DNA of 64,000 nucleotides from Variovorax sp. V213 (GTDB lineage Bacteria; Pseudomonadota; Gammaproteobacteria; Burkholderiales; Burkholderiaceae_C): NCBI RefSeq assembly GCF_041154455.1, contig NZ_AP028665.1, forward strand, positions 496,001-560,000, read 5' to 3'. A program made the position numbers and the translations under genes. The first letter of the stretch is position 1. Each line of letters starts with the position of its first letter. Below the pieces are notes generated by a model. It searched no databases and was not told the origin of the DNA. It saw nothing but the letters and a program-made list of their open reading frames with translations. This document shows positions 7,949 through 16,910 of the stretch, piece by piece.

Positions 7949-9025
7949 ATGCTTTTCGACGCCTTCTCCCTGCGCGCCATTCCGCTCAAGAACCGTGCCG
8001 TGATGTCGCCGCTCACCCGCAGCCGCGCGGTGGACAACAACACGCCCAACAGCCTGATGGCCACGTACTACGCGCAGCGCGCGAGCGCCGGCCTCATCAT
8101 CACGGAAGGCACCTCGCCGTCGCCCAACGGCCTCGGCTACGCCCGGATTCCCGGGCTGTTCAACGACGCCCAGGTGCAAGGCTGGAAGCTGGTGACCGAC
8201 GCAGTCCATGCCAAGGGCGGCAAGATCGTGGTGCAGCTCATGCACACCGGCCGCGTGACCCACCAGGCCAACCTGCCGGCCGGCGCCGAAGTGCTCAGCG
8301 CTTCAGCGGAAACCTGCCCGGGCCAGATGTGGACCGACACGCAAGGCAGCCAGCCGCACACGCCGCCGCGCGCCATGACCGAGGCCGACATCCAGGCCGC
8401 GGTCGGCGAGTATGCGACTGCCGCGCGCCTGGCCATCGAAGCCGGCTTCGACGGCATCGAACTGCACGCGGCCAACGGCTACCTGCTCGAGCAATTCCTG
8501 AACGCCAACATCAACCGCCGCACCGATGGCTACGGCGGCACGGCCGAAGGGCGCAACCGGCTGGTGCTCGAGGTCGCCCGTGCGGCGGCGAAGGAGATCG
8601 GCGCGGAGCGCGTGGGCATCCGCCTGTCGCCGCACGGCGTGTTCAACGGCGCCGGCGCCTTCGAAGGCGTGGACGAACAGTACCTCGCGCTGGTGAAGGA
8701 GCTCTCCGCGCTCGGCCTCATGTACGTTCACGTGCTGGACCATTCGGCAATTGGGGCTCCACCGGTTCCGGCGAAGCTGAAGGTCGACCTGAGGACGGCG
8801 TTCGACGGCCCCTTCATCCTCGCCGGCGGTCTCGACAAGGCCAGCGCACAAACGGCGCTGCGCGAAGGCCGCGCGGACCTGGCGGCCATGGGCAGGGCTT
8901 TCCTCGCCAACCCCGACCTCGTCGACCGCATGCGTCAGGACGCGCCGTTGAACGCGCCCGTCCCGGACACGTTCTACACGCCCGGTGCCAAGGGCTACAC
9001 CGACTATCCGGCGCTTGCCGCTTGA
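7949..9025 (+). CDS. Old Yellow Enzyme-family alkene reductase (NemA-like)
   Basis: 358 residues; FMN-dependent TIM barrel that reduces activated C=C bonds (N-ethylmaleimide, enones, nitro-esters) with NAD(P)H. The start MLFDAFSLRAIPLKNR, the flavin-proximal TEGTSPSPNG segment, QLMHTGR and the substrate-binding pair His173/Asn176 (HAANGYLLEQF) are all present; the C-terminal GRAFLANPDL phosphate-binding region is intact. With the SDR, MDR and NmrA-like genes and two regulators it forms a detoxification block. Three transcription units converge here: the next gene is on the other strand, 25 bases away. Confidence 0.95.
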   Translation: MLFDAFSLRAIPLKNRAVMSPLTRSRAVDNNTPNSLMATYYAQRASAGLIITEGTSPSPNGLGYARIPGLFNDAQVQGWKLVTDAVHAKGGKIVVQLMHTGRVTHQANLPAGAEVLSASAETCPGQMWTDTQGSQPHTPPRAMTEADIQAAVGEYATAARLAIEAGFDGIELHAANGYLLEQFLNANINRRTDGYGGTAEGRNRLVLEVARAAAKEIGAERVGIRLSPHGVFNGAGAFEGVDEQYLALVKELSALGLMYVHVLDHSAIGAPPVPAKLKVDLRTAFDGPFILAGGLDKASAQTALREGRADLAAMGRAFLANPDLVDRMRQDAPLNAPVPDTFYTPGAKGYTDYPALAA

Positions 9026-9050
9026 GCGCCGAAGCGCGCCCCGAGGAGGC

Positions 9051-10529
9051 TCAGAGCCCGCCCTGGCAGAGGTACTTGGTGTGCATGTAGTCGTCGAGCC
9101 CGTGCACCGAGCCTTCGCGGCCGTAGCCTGATTCCTTCACGCCGCCAAAGGGCGCCGCCTCGGCGGCCAGGGCGCCTTCATTGATGCCGACGATGCCCGA
9201 TTCGAGCGCGTCCGCCACGCGCCAGATGCGGCGCACGTCGGTCGAATAGAAATAGGCGGCCAGGCCGAAGGGCGTGTCGTTGGCAGCCGCGATCACCTCA
9301 GCTTCGGTGTCGAAGCGCGTCACCGGCACCACGGGTCCGAAAGTTTCTTCGCAGCTGCATTCCATGGTCGCATCGGCGTTCACCAGCACTGTCGGTGCGT
9401 AGTAGTTGGGCCCGTCGCAGCGCGCGGAGCGCAGCCGTTCGCCGCCCACCACGACGCGTGCGCCCCGTGCCACGGCGTCGCGCACATGGCGTTCGATCTT
9501 GTCGACCGCGCGCGCATTGATCATCGGGCCGATCTGCGAATCGGGTTCGGTGGCAGGGCCGACCTTGAGCGCCCCCACCCGTGCCGCGAGCTTGTCGACG
9601 AAGGCGTCGTGCACCCTGGCCTGCACGAACACGCGGTTCGGGCACACGCAGGTCTGGCCGCCGTTGCGGAACTTGGCGGCCATCAGGCCTTCGACGGCGG
9701 CGTCGATGTCCGCATCCTCGAACACGATGAAGGGCGCATTGCCGCCCAGCTCGAGCGACAGCTTCTTGAGCGTGTCGGCCGAGGCCCGCGCCAAGTGCTT
9801 GCCGACCGGCGTGGAGCCGGTGAAGCTGATCTTGCGCACCCGCGCGTCGGCCAGCCACACGTCGACCACTTCGGGCGTGCGCTCGCGCGAGGCGGTCACG
9901 ATGTTGAGCACGCCCGCCGGCACGCCGGCTTCCTGGGCCAGCTTCACGAGCGCGAGCGAAGTCAGCGGCGTGTCCTCGGCCGGTTTGCAGACCACGGTGC
10001 AGCCCGCGGCCAGCGCAGGCGCGATCTTGCGCGCGATCATCGCGGCCGGAAAGTTCCACGGCGTGATCGCGGCGACCACGCCGACCGGCTCCTTCACCGC
10101 CAGCATGCGGCGGCCCGTGACGGGCGCGGGAATCACGTCGCCGTTGGCGCGCGTGGCTTCTTCGCCGAACCACTCGACGTAGCTCGCCGCGTAGGCCACT
10201 TCGCCGCGGCCTTCGGCCAGCGGCTTGCCCTGTTCGCGCGAGATAAGGCGGCCCAGGTCTTCCTGGTGCGCCAGCATGAGGTCGTTCCAGCGCTTGAGGA
10301 TCTGCGCGCGCTGCTTGGCCGGCACGGCGCGCCAGGCGGGGAAGGCGGCGTGAGCGGCAGCGACCGCGGCGCGCGCGTCGGCGGCCGTGCCGTCGGGCAC
10401 GCTCGCGAAGACGCCATCGGTGGCGGGGTCGGTCACGTCGAGGCGGCGGCCGTCGCTGGCGTCGCGCCATTCGGCGCCGATGAGCTGGCGGCCGGGCAGC
10501 AGGTCCTGGCGTTCAAGGGTCAGTGTCAT
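9051..10529 (-). CDS. NAD(P)-dependent succinate-semialdehyde dehydrogenase-like aldehyde dehydrogenase
   Basis: 492 residues, aldehyde dehydrogenase superfamily. Catalytic Cys294 lies in GGQTCVCPNR and the general-base Glu in LELGGN; PWNFP and GSTPVGK are in place. The GabD-like layout (FRNGGQTC, APFGGVKESGYGREG) suggests succinate or glutarate semialdehyde as substrate. It is the last gene of the minus-strand operon 18.9-9.05 kb, 30 bases after the tartrate/malate dehydrogenase. As the final step after an amine-oxidase-like enzyme in the same operon, it would oxidise the aldehyde to an acid that enters the TCA cycle; that link is inference. Confidence 0.92.
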   Translation of the reverse strand: MTLTLERQDLLPGRQLIGAEWRDASDGRRLDVTDPATDGVFASVPDGTAADARAAVAAAHAAFPAWRAVPAKQRAQILKRWNDLMLAHQEDLGRLISREQGKPLAEGRGEVAYAASYVEWFGEEATRANGDVIPAPVTGRRMLAVKEPVGVVAAITPWNFPAAMIARKIAPALAAGCTVVCKPAEDTPLTSLALVKLAQEAGVPAGVLNIVTASRERTPEVVDVWLADARVRKISFTGSTPVGKHLARASADTLKKLSLELGGNAPFIVFEDADIDAAVEGLMAAKFRNGGQTCVCPNRVFVQARVHDAFVDKLAARVGALKVGPATEPDSQIGPMINARAVDKIERHVRDAVARGARVVVGGERLRSARCDGPNYYAPTVLVNADATMECSCEETFGPVVPVTRFDTEAEVIAAANDTPFGLAAYFYSTDVRRIWRVADALESGIVGINEGALAAEAAPFGGVKESGYGREGSVHGLDDYMHTKYLCQGGL

Positions 10530-10559
10530 GTTTGAAAGCGTCTTGAATGAATTTGGAGG

Positions 10560-11648
10560 TCAGGCGGCGGCGACGCGTTCGGCAATCGCCATTCCAAGCT
10601 CGGTGGTCGAAGCCGTGCCGCCCAGGTCGCGCGTGCGCGGCCCATCGCGCAGCACCGCCTCGATCGCGCCGAGGATGGCATCGTGCGCCGCGCGGCCCGC
10701 GCCCTGTCCCTGCGTGAGGAAGTCCAGCATCAGCGCGCCCGACCAGATCATGGCGATCGGGTTGGCGATGTTCTGGCCGTAGATGTCGGGCGCCGAGCCG
10801 TGCACCGGCTCGAACAGCGACGGAAACTTGCGGTCGGGGTTCAGGTTGGCCGAAGGCGCGAGGCCGATGGTGCCGGTGGTGGCCGGCCCCAGGTCGGAGA
10901 GGATGTCGCCGAACAGGTTGCTCGCCACCACCACGTCGAAGCGCGTGGGCTGCAGCACGAAGCGCGCGGACAGGATGTCGATGTGCTGCTTGTCGACCTT
11001 CACCTCGGGGTAGTCGCGGCCGATGGCGTCGGCGCGGCCGTCCCACCACGGCATGCTGATCGCGATGCCGTTGCTCTTGGTGGCCACCGTGAGGTGCTTG
11101 CGCGCGCGGCTGTTCGCCAGTTCGTACGCGTAGCGCAGCACGCGGTCGGTGCCGTGGCGCGAGAAGACCGATTCCTGGATCACGATCTCGCGCTCGGTGC
11201 CCTCGTACATCACGCCGCCGAGCGAGGTGTATTCGCCTTCGGTGTTCTCGCGCACCACCAGGTAGTCGATGTCGCCCGGCTTGCGGCCGGCCAGCGGGCA
11301 GGGCACGCCTTCGAACAGCCGCACCGGGCGCAGGTTGATGTACTGGTCGAACTCGCGGCGAAACTTGAGCAGCGAGCCCCAGAGCGAGACATGGTCGGGC
11401 ACGGTCTCGGGCCAGCCGACAGCACCGAAGTAGAGTGCGTCGACGCCGCGCAGCTGTTCCTTCCAGTCGTCCGGCATCATCTGGCCATGCTCGGCGTAGT
11501 AGTCGCAGCTGGCCCAGTCGATGGTGCGGCAGTCGAGCTCGAAGCCGAAGCGTTCCGCGGCGGCCAGCACCACGCGCAGTCCCTCGGGCATCACTTCCTT
11601 GCCGATGCCGTCGCCGGCAATCAGCGCAATCCGGAATGTGGGGATCAT
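10560..11648 (-). CDS. Tartrate dehydrogenase / D-malate decarboxylating dehydrogenase (TtuC/DmlA type)
   Basis: 362 residues of the isopropylmalate/isocitrate dehydrogenase superfamily. IALIAGDGIGKEV opens the protein; the metal and substrate region SNLFGDILSDLG and the NAD site EPVHGSAPDIYG are both present. The YLVVRENTEGEY and the tartrate/D-malate-specific N-terminal ASCDYY segment separate it from LeuB. Such enzymes act on D-malate or tartrate using Mn and NAD. ATG 11648 overlaps the stop of the ABC ATPase by four bases (ATGA), implying translational coupling to the transporter, so the imported compound probably yields malate or a related hydroxyacid. Confidence 0.9.
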   Translation of the reverse strand: MIPTFRIALIAGDGIGKEVMPEGLRVVLAAAERFGFELDCRTIDWASCDYYAEHGQMMPDDWKEQLRGVDALYFGAVGWPETVPDHVSLWGSLLKFRREFDQYINLRPVRLFEGVPCPLAGRKPGDIDYLVVRENTEGEYTSLGGVMYEGTEREIVIQESVFSRHGTDRVLRYAYELANSRARKHLTVATKSNGIAISMPWWDGRADAIGRDYPEVKVDKQHIDILSARFVLQPTRFDVVVASNLFGDILSDLGPATTGTIGLAPSANLNPDRKFPSLFEPVHGSAPDIYGQNIANPIAMIWSGALMLDFLTQGQGAGRAAHDAILGAIEAVLRDGPRTRDLGGTASTTELGMAIAERVAAA

Positions 11649-13294
11649 GCGTGTATCTCCCTGGTGGAGTGGGCTGCTGTCGCGGCCGCGCGGTCCATGT
11701 CGTCGAGCCAGCCGCGGCGCAGCTCGGGCACCGAGCGGGCGAGCAGCTGGTAGTAGGGGTGGTGCGGCCCGCGGTCGTAGTCGGCCCGCGCCACCTGCGA
11801 GAGCTTGCGCCCGTGCTGCATCACCACGATCTCGTCGCACACCGAGCGCACCGTGTGCAGGTCGTGGCTGATGAAGAGGTAAGACACGCCGAGCTCGCGC
11901 CGCAGCTCGGCCATGAGGTCGAGCACCGCAGCGGCCACCACGGTGTCGAGCGCCGAGGTCACCTCGTCGCACAGGATCAGGTCGGGCTCGGCCGCCAGCG
12001 CACGCGCCAGGTTGACGCGCTGCTTCTGCCCGCCCGAGAGCCCGCCCGGCAAGCGGTCGGCCACCGTGCGCGGCAGCTTCACCAGGTCGAGCAGCTCGAA
12101 GATGCGTTGCTTGAGCGGCTCGCCGCGCAAGCCCTTGTAGAACTGCAGCGGCCGCGCCAGGATGCGCCAGATGGTCTGCGACGGGTTCAAGGCCGTGTCG
12201 GCCATCTGGAACACGATCTGGATGCGGCGCAGCTCGTCGGGGCTGCGCTGCTGCAGCGTGGGCTTGAGTTCGTGCCCGTCGAACATGACGCTGCCGTGGC
12301 AGGGCTTGAGCAGGCCCGCAACGGCCCGCGCCAGCGTGGTCTTGCCCGAGCCCGATTCGCCGATCACGCCGATGGCCTGGCCGCGGTAGAGCTTCAGGTT
12401 GATGTCCTCGAGGATCAGCTTGGCCGGCTGGCCCTTGGCGTCCACCGGGCCGTAGCCGCACGAAAGCTCATTCACGTGAAGCAGCAGCGCGGAATCGCCC
12501 GAGGCCTGGCCCGAGGCGCGCACCGCCGGCCGCGCGGCCGCCAGCAGGCACTTGGTGTAGTCGTCCACCGGGGCCGAGAGGATCTGCTCGGTCGCGTTCA
12601 GCTCGCTCATCTTGCCGTTGCGCAGCACCAGGATGTGGTCGGCCATCTGCGCCACCACGGCCAGGTCGTGGCTCACATACACGGCGGTGGCACGGCGCTC
12701 GCGCACCACGCGGCGGAAGGCGCGCAGCACCTCGATCTGCGTGGTCACGTCCAGCGCGGTGGTCGGCTCGTCGAGGATCACGAGGTCGGGGTCGCCGATC
12801 AGTGCCATCGCCGCCATCAGCCGCTGCAGCTGGCCGCCGGAGACCTGGTGCGGATAGCGCGAGCCGATGTTGTCGGGATCGGGCAGCGCCAGTTCGCGAA
12901 ACAGCTGCACCGCCTTCGCCTCGGCCTCGGCCCGTTTGCACAGGCCGTGGATGACGGTGGGTTCGACCACCTGGTCCATGATCGTGCGGGAGGGATTGAA
13001 GGAGGCGGCCGCGCTCTGCGCGATGTAGGAGACCGTGCGGCCGCGCAGCGAGCGCTGCCGCGCCGCATCGAGTGCCAGCACGTCGGTGTCGCCGATCTGC
13101 ACCTTGCCCGCCGAGATGCGGCAGCCGCTGCGCGCATAGCCCATCAGCGCCAGCGCGGTGGTCGTCTTGCCGGAACCGGATTCGCCGATCAGCGCCAGCA
13201 CTTCGCCGGGCTGCACGGAAAAGCTCAAGTCATCGACCAGCGTGATGTCGCCGGCCACGATGCGGAGCCCCTGGACAGTGAGTGGTGCGCCCAT
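11645..13294 (-). CDS. Fused dipeptide-type ABC transporter ATPase (two ATPase domains, DppD-DppF arrangement)
   Basis: 549 residues with two complete ABC domains. Domain 1 has Walker A GESGSGKTT near residue 38, signature VSGGQLQR and Walker B VILDEPTTALD; domain 2 has Walker A near residue 312, LSGGQKQR and Walker B LILCDEVTSALD. Both H-loops are present (YVSHDL, FISHDL). The second domain ends with the PHHPYYQLL segment seen in peptide-type ATPases. A single fused protein replaces the usual DppD/DppF pair. Its start overlaps the upstream permease stop by one base. Confidence 0.94.
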   Translation of the reverse strand: MGAPLTVQGLRIVAGDITLVDDLSFSVQPGEVLALIGESGSGKTTTALALMGYARSGCRISAGKVQIGDTDVLALDAARQRSLRGRTVSYIAQSAAASFNPSRTIMDQVVEPTVIHGLCKRAEAEAKAVQLFRELALPDPDNIGSRYPHQVSGGQLQRLMAAMALIGDPDLVILDEPTTALDVTTQIEVLRAFRRVVRERRATAVYVSHDLAVVAQMADHILVLRNGKMSELNATEQILSAPVDDYTKCLLAAARPAVRASGQASGDSALLLHVNELSCGYGPVDAKGQPAKLILEDINLKLYRGQAIGVIGESGSGKTTLARAVAGLLKPCHGSVMFDGHELKPTLQQRSPDELRRIQIVFQMADTALNPSQTIWRILARPLQFYKGLRGEPLKQRIFELLDLVKLPRTVADRLPGGLSGGQKQRVNLARALAAEPDLILCDEVTSALDTVVAAAVLDLMAELRRELGVSYLFISHDLHTVRSVCDEIVVMQHGRKLSQVARADYDRGPHHPYYQLLARSVPELRRGWLDDMDRAAATAAHSTREIHA

Positions 13295-14199
13295 CAACGG
13301 ACTCCTCGTTCGCGCGCGGCACGGCCGGGCAGGTTGTCGATGACGAGATTGACCGCGATGGTCAGGCTCGCGATGGCCAGCGCCGGCACGATCACCGAGG
13401 CGCCGCCCATGGCCAGCGCACCGATGTTTTCGCGCACCAGCGAGCCCCAGTCGGCCGCGGGCGGCTGGATGCCGAGCCCGAGGAAGCTCAGGCTCGCCAG
13501 CAGCAGCACGACGTAGACGAAGCGCAGCCCCAGGTCGGCCAGCATCGGGCCCAGGATGTTGGGCAGGATCTCTCGCAGCATGATGTAGAGCGTGCCTTCG
13601 CCGCGCGTGCGCGCCACGGTAACGTAGTCGAGTGCGTTGATGTTGACGGCCAGCGAGCGTGCCATGCGGTAGGCGCCCGGCACGTAGATGATGGCCGCCG
13701 TGACCACCAGCATCGGCACCGAGGTGCCGAAGCCCGCCACCATGATGAGCGCGAACATCTTGCTCGGGATTGCCGTGAGTGTGTCCAGGCCGCGGCTGAG
13801 CACCGCGTCGATCCAGCGGCCGCTGGCGGCGGCCAGGAGCGCCAGCACGGTGCCGGTTCCGCTGGCCAGCAGCGTGGCCAGCAGAGCGACGCCGATCGTG
13901 TAGCGCGCCCCCTCGATGATGAGTGCCAGCATGTCGCGGCCGAGGTAGTCGGTGCCCAGCCAGTGCGTCGCGCTGATCGGGGCGAAGACGTTCGAGGTGC
14001 CCGCGGCCGCCGTGCCGTGCGACAGCAGCCACGGCCCGAGCAGCGCCGCAAGCAGCCAGAACAGCAGCACCGCGAGGCCGAGCAGGCCGGATGGGCCGAA
14101 CCCCCCGAGCCACGGCAGCGGGCCGCCTCGGCGTTCTTGCGGCACTGGCGCCAGGGAAGCCGTGGCGCTCACGACCGTTGAAGATGTGGACGTTTCCAT
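13294..14199 (-). CDS. Dipeptide-type ABC transporter permease (DppC-like)
   Basis: 301 residues. A first membrane helix (about residues 38-60) and an external segment with THWLGTDYLGRDML precede the BPD_transp_1 core, with the EAA-type loop around VARTRGEGTLYIMLREILPN that contacts the ATPase. LSFLGLGIQPPAADWG is the classical DppC signature. It lies nine bases after the DppB-like gene and overlaps the ATPase by one base, so the importer genes are tightly coupled. Confidence 0.93.
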   Translation of the reverse strand: METSTSSTVVSATASLAPVPQERRGGPLPWLGGFGPSGLLGLAVLLFWLLAALLGPWLLSHGTAAAGTSNVFAPISATHWLGTDYLGRDMLALIIEGARYTIGVALLATLLASGTGTVLALLAAASGRWIDAVLSRGLDTLTAIPSKMFALIMVAGFGTSVPMLVVTAAIIYVPGAYRMARSLAVNINALDYVTVARTRGEGTLYIMLREILPNILGPMLADLGLRFVYVVLLLASLSFLGLGIQPPAADWGSLVRENIGALAMGGASVIVPALAIASLTIAVNLVIDNLPGRAARERGVR

Positions 14200-14208
14200 G
14201 AGCTTCCT

Positions 14209-15165
14209 TCAGCGGTGCCGCAGCCGCGGATTGGCGAGAATGCCGAAGATGTCGGCCGTCGTCACCAGGATCAGGTAGGCGCAGCAGAAGATCATGGCGC
14301 AGGTCTGCACCAGCGGCATGTCGCGCTGCGAGACGCCGTCCACCATCAGCTTGGCGATGCCCGGATAGTTGAAGATGGTCTCGACGATGATCACACCGCC
14401 CAGCAGGTATGACAGGCTCAGTGCCACCGCATTGGCGATCGGCCCCACCGCATTGGGCAGTGCGTGCGCCAGCACCATGCGCATCGGCGAGGCGCCCTTG
14501 AGCCGCACCATTTCGATATACGGCGCCTCGAGCTGGTCGATCACCGCGGCGCGCGTCATGCGCATCATCTGGGCGACGATCACGCAGCACAGCACCAGCA
14601 CCGGCATCGCGAAGGCGCGCAGCAGCTGGCCCAGCGACTCGATGTCGTTGACAAAGGAGAGCGCAGGCAGCCAGCGCAGCTGGACCGCGAACACCAGCAC
14701 CGCCAGCGTCGCGACCAGGAACTCCGGCACCGACACCACGCCGACCGCTGTCGTCGAGGCGGCGCGGTCGAACCACGAGCCGCGCCACACCGCCGAAGCG
14801 ATGCCGAGCGCGAGTGCGATCGGCACCGAGAACAGCGCCGTGACGGCGGCCAGCAGAAGCGAATTGGGCAGGCGGCTGGCGACCAGCTCCGACACCGGCA
14901 TCTGCGTGGTCGCGGAGCGGCCGAGGTCGCCCTTGAGCATGCCGAGCAGCCACTTCGCGTAGCGTTCGGGCGCCGGCACGTCCAGTCCCATCTGCGCGCG
15001 CAGTGCCGCCACCGCCTCGGGCGTGGCGTCCTGGCCGAGTTGCTCCTGCGCGGCATCGCCGGGCAGCACAGCGGTGATCGAGAACACGATCACCGAGACC
15101 GCCAGCAGCGACAGAAGCGCCAGCGCGATGCGCTGGGCCAGAAGCTTCAGGATCACATGGTTCAT
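14209..15165 (-). CDS. Dipeptide-type ABC transporter permease (DppB-like)
   Basis: 318 residues, starting with a helix that ends ITAVLPGDAA, the standard DppB N-terminus, followed by a periplasmic segment with MGLDVPAPERYAKWLLG. The ATPase-contact loop (YIEMVRLKGASPMRMVLAHALPNA) and the terminal helix with TADIFGILANPRLRHR complete the family order; about six membrane helices are expected. Placed between the binding protein and the second permease. Confidence 0.93.
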   Translation of the reverse strand: MNHVILKLLAQRIALALLSLLAVSVIVFSITAVLPGDAAQEQLGQDATPEAVAALRAQMGLDVPAPERYAKWLLGMLKGDLGRSATTQMPVSELVASRLPNSLLLAAVTALFSVPIALALGIASAVWRGSWFDRAASTTAVGVVSVPEFLVATLAVLVFAVQLRWLPALSFVNDIESLGQLLRAFAMPVLVLCCVIVAQMMRMTRAAVIDQLEAPYIEMVRLKGASPMRMVLAHALPNAVGPIANAVALSLSYLLGGVIIVETIFNYPGIAKLMVDGVSQRDMPLVQTCAMIFCCAYLILVTTADIFGILANPRLRHR

Positions 15166-15205
15166 GTCGGTGCTCCGTGTACCGAGACGAGCGGCTGAGG
15201 GCGCG

Positions 15206-16828
15206 TCACGCCTCCAGCCATACGTTCTCGGCGAAGTTGTAGCCCATGAGGCCGCCCAGCGGGATGGGCGACAGGCCCTTGAGCTTGGAGGTGTGGCCGT
15301 CGATGCTCGCGAGGAACAGCGGGATGCCGATGCCTGCCTCCTGGTGGATCATGGTCTGCATGTCGGCATACATCTGCTTGCGCTTGGCCAGGTCGGTCTC
15401 GGCGCGCGAAGCCAGCAGCAGCTGGTCGAACTTGTCGCTCTTCCAGCGCGACTCGTTCCACGCCGCACCCGACTGGAAGAACTGCGTCAGCAGCACGTCG
15501 GCGCTCGGGCGCGGATTGACGTTGCCGAAGCCCACATGGCTGTTGAGCCAGTGGTTGGACCAGTAGCCGTCGGCCGGCATGCGCTTGATGTCGATCTCCA
15601 GTCCCGCGCGCTGCGCCGTCTGCTGCAGCAGCAGCGCCATCTCCACCGAGTAGAGCGCCGCGGGCGAAGCCACCATCGGCACCTTGCCGGTGATACCGGA
15701 CTTCTGCAGGTGGAACTTCGCCTTGTCGAGGTCGAAGGGACGCTGCGGCAGGTCCTTGAAGTAGAAACGGTTCGTCGGATCGATCGGCTGGTCGTTGGCG
15801 ACCACGGCGTAGTCGAGTGCGATGGTCTTCTTCATCTGCTCGCGGTCGAACAGGTGCTTCATGCCGAGCACGAAGTCCGGGTTGGCACCGGGGCCCACGT
15901 CCTTGCGCATCACGAGGTCGGAGTACTGGCCCGACTGGGTGACGAAGATGCCGAAGCCGGGGGTTCCCTTCACGCGCTCGACCGAGCGCGGGTTGACCGA
16001 GCCGACCAGGTCCATGCCGCCCGACAGCAGCGCGTTGACGCGCGCACTCTCGTCGCCGATGCCCACGAACTCGATCTCGTCGAGGTAGGGCTTGCCGGGC
16101 TTCCAGTAGGCGTCGTTGCGCACCATCAGCGAGCGCACGCCGGGCTTGAATTCCTTGAGCTTGTAGGGGCCGGTGCCGATGCCGGCGTTGAAGTCGGTCG
16201 TGCCTTCCTTGACGATCTGGAAGTGGAAGGTGCCCAGGATCACCGGCAGGTCGGCGTTCGGCGCGCTGAGCACGAAGGTCACTTCGTTGGCGCCGGTGGC
16301 TTTGACGCTCTCGATCTGGTCGGCGAGCACCTTGGCCTTGGAAGCGGTGGCGGGATCCTTGTGGCGCATGACCGAGAACACGACGTCGGCCGGCGCGAGC
16401 GCCTTGCCGTCATGGAAGGTCACGCCCTTGCGCAGCGTGAAGACCCAGGTCTTGGCGTCCTTGGTGGTGAACGATTCGGCCAGTGCGGGCTGCGGCGTGA
16501 GGCTGCCGTCCAGCGTGGTCAGGCCGTTGTAGATCATGTTGCAGCGCGAGTAGTCGGTCTGGTTCGACTGCTTGGCCGGATCGAGCGTGTCGGTGGCGGC
16601 CGCCGTGGCGCCTGCCACCCGGAGGCGTCCGCCCTTTCGGGGCGTCTGCGCATGGGCGGATACCGCCATGCCGGCGAGGCTGCCGGCCAGGGTGGCCTGC
16701 ATGCCACCGGCCATCAGCATCGCCAGGATGTCGCGCCTGGAGGCGCCTCGTTTCAGCGAATCCATCACGCGAAGGCTTTCGCCGGGACCGACGAGGTTTT
16801 CGAACCTCTTGTTGCTGCTGTCGCTCAT
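15206..16828 (-). CDS. Peptide/opine-type ABC periplasmic binding protein with Tat-like signal
   Basis: 540 residues of SBP family 5. After a 40-residue n-region there is a twin-arginine motif (SRRDILAML) followed by a hydrophobic stretch ending AVSAHAQ, so export by Tat is likely. The mature part carries LRKGVTFHDGKALAPADVVFS and GTGPYKLKEF, both diagnostic. Start at ATG 16828 has an AGGAG nine bases upstream. It delivers the ligand to the DppBC-like permeases encoded next. Family members bind peptides, but also opines and oligoamines; the neighbouring amine-oxidase-like gene argues for a nitrogenous ligand that is not a simple dipeptide. Confidence 0.93.
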   Translation of the reverse strand: MSDSSNKRFENLVGPGESLRVMDSLKRGASRRDILAMLMAGGMQATLAGSLAGMAVSAHAQTPRKGGRLRVAGATAAATDTLDPAKQSNQTDYSRCNMIYNGLTTLDGSLTPQPALAESFTTKDAKTWVFTLRKGVTFHDGKALAPADVVFSVMRHKDPATASKAKVLADQIESVKATGANEVTFVLSAPNADLPVILGTFHFQIVKEGTTDFNAGIGTGPYKLKEFKPGVRSLMVRNDAYWKPGKPYLDEIEFVGIGDESARVNALLSGGMDLVGSVNPRSVERVKGTPGFGIFVTQSGQYSDLVMRKDVGPGANPDFVLGMKHLFDREQMKKTIALDYAVVANDQPIDPTNRFYFKDLPQRPFDLDKAKFHLQKSGITGKVPMVASPAALYSVEMALLLQQTAQRAGLEIDIKRMPADGYWSNHWLNSHVGFGNVNPRPSADVLLTQFFQSGAAWNESRWKSDKFDQLLLASRAETDLAKRKQMYADMQTMIHQEAGIGIPLFLASIDGHTSKLKGLSPIPLGGLMGYNFAENVWLEA

Positions 16829-16910
16829 GGTGGGGTACTCCTGTGGGGCCGATGACTGAGGGTTGAAGAACAAACAAACACGGAACGAAAACGATGGACT
16901 CGCGCGGCGC

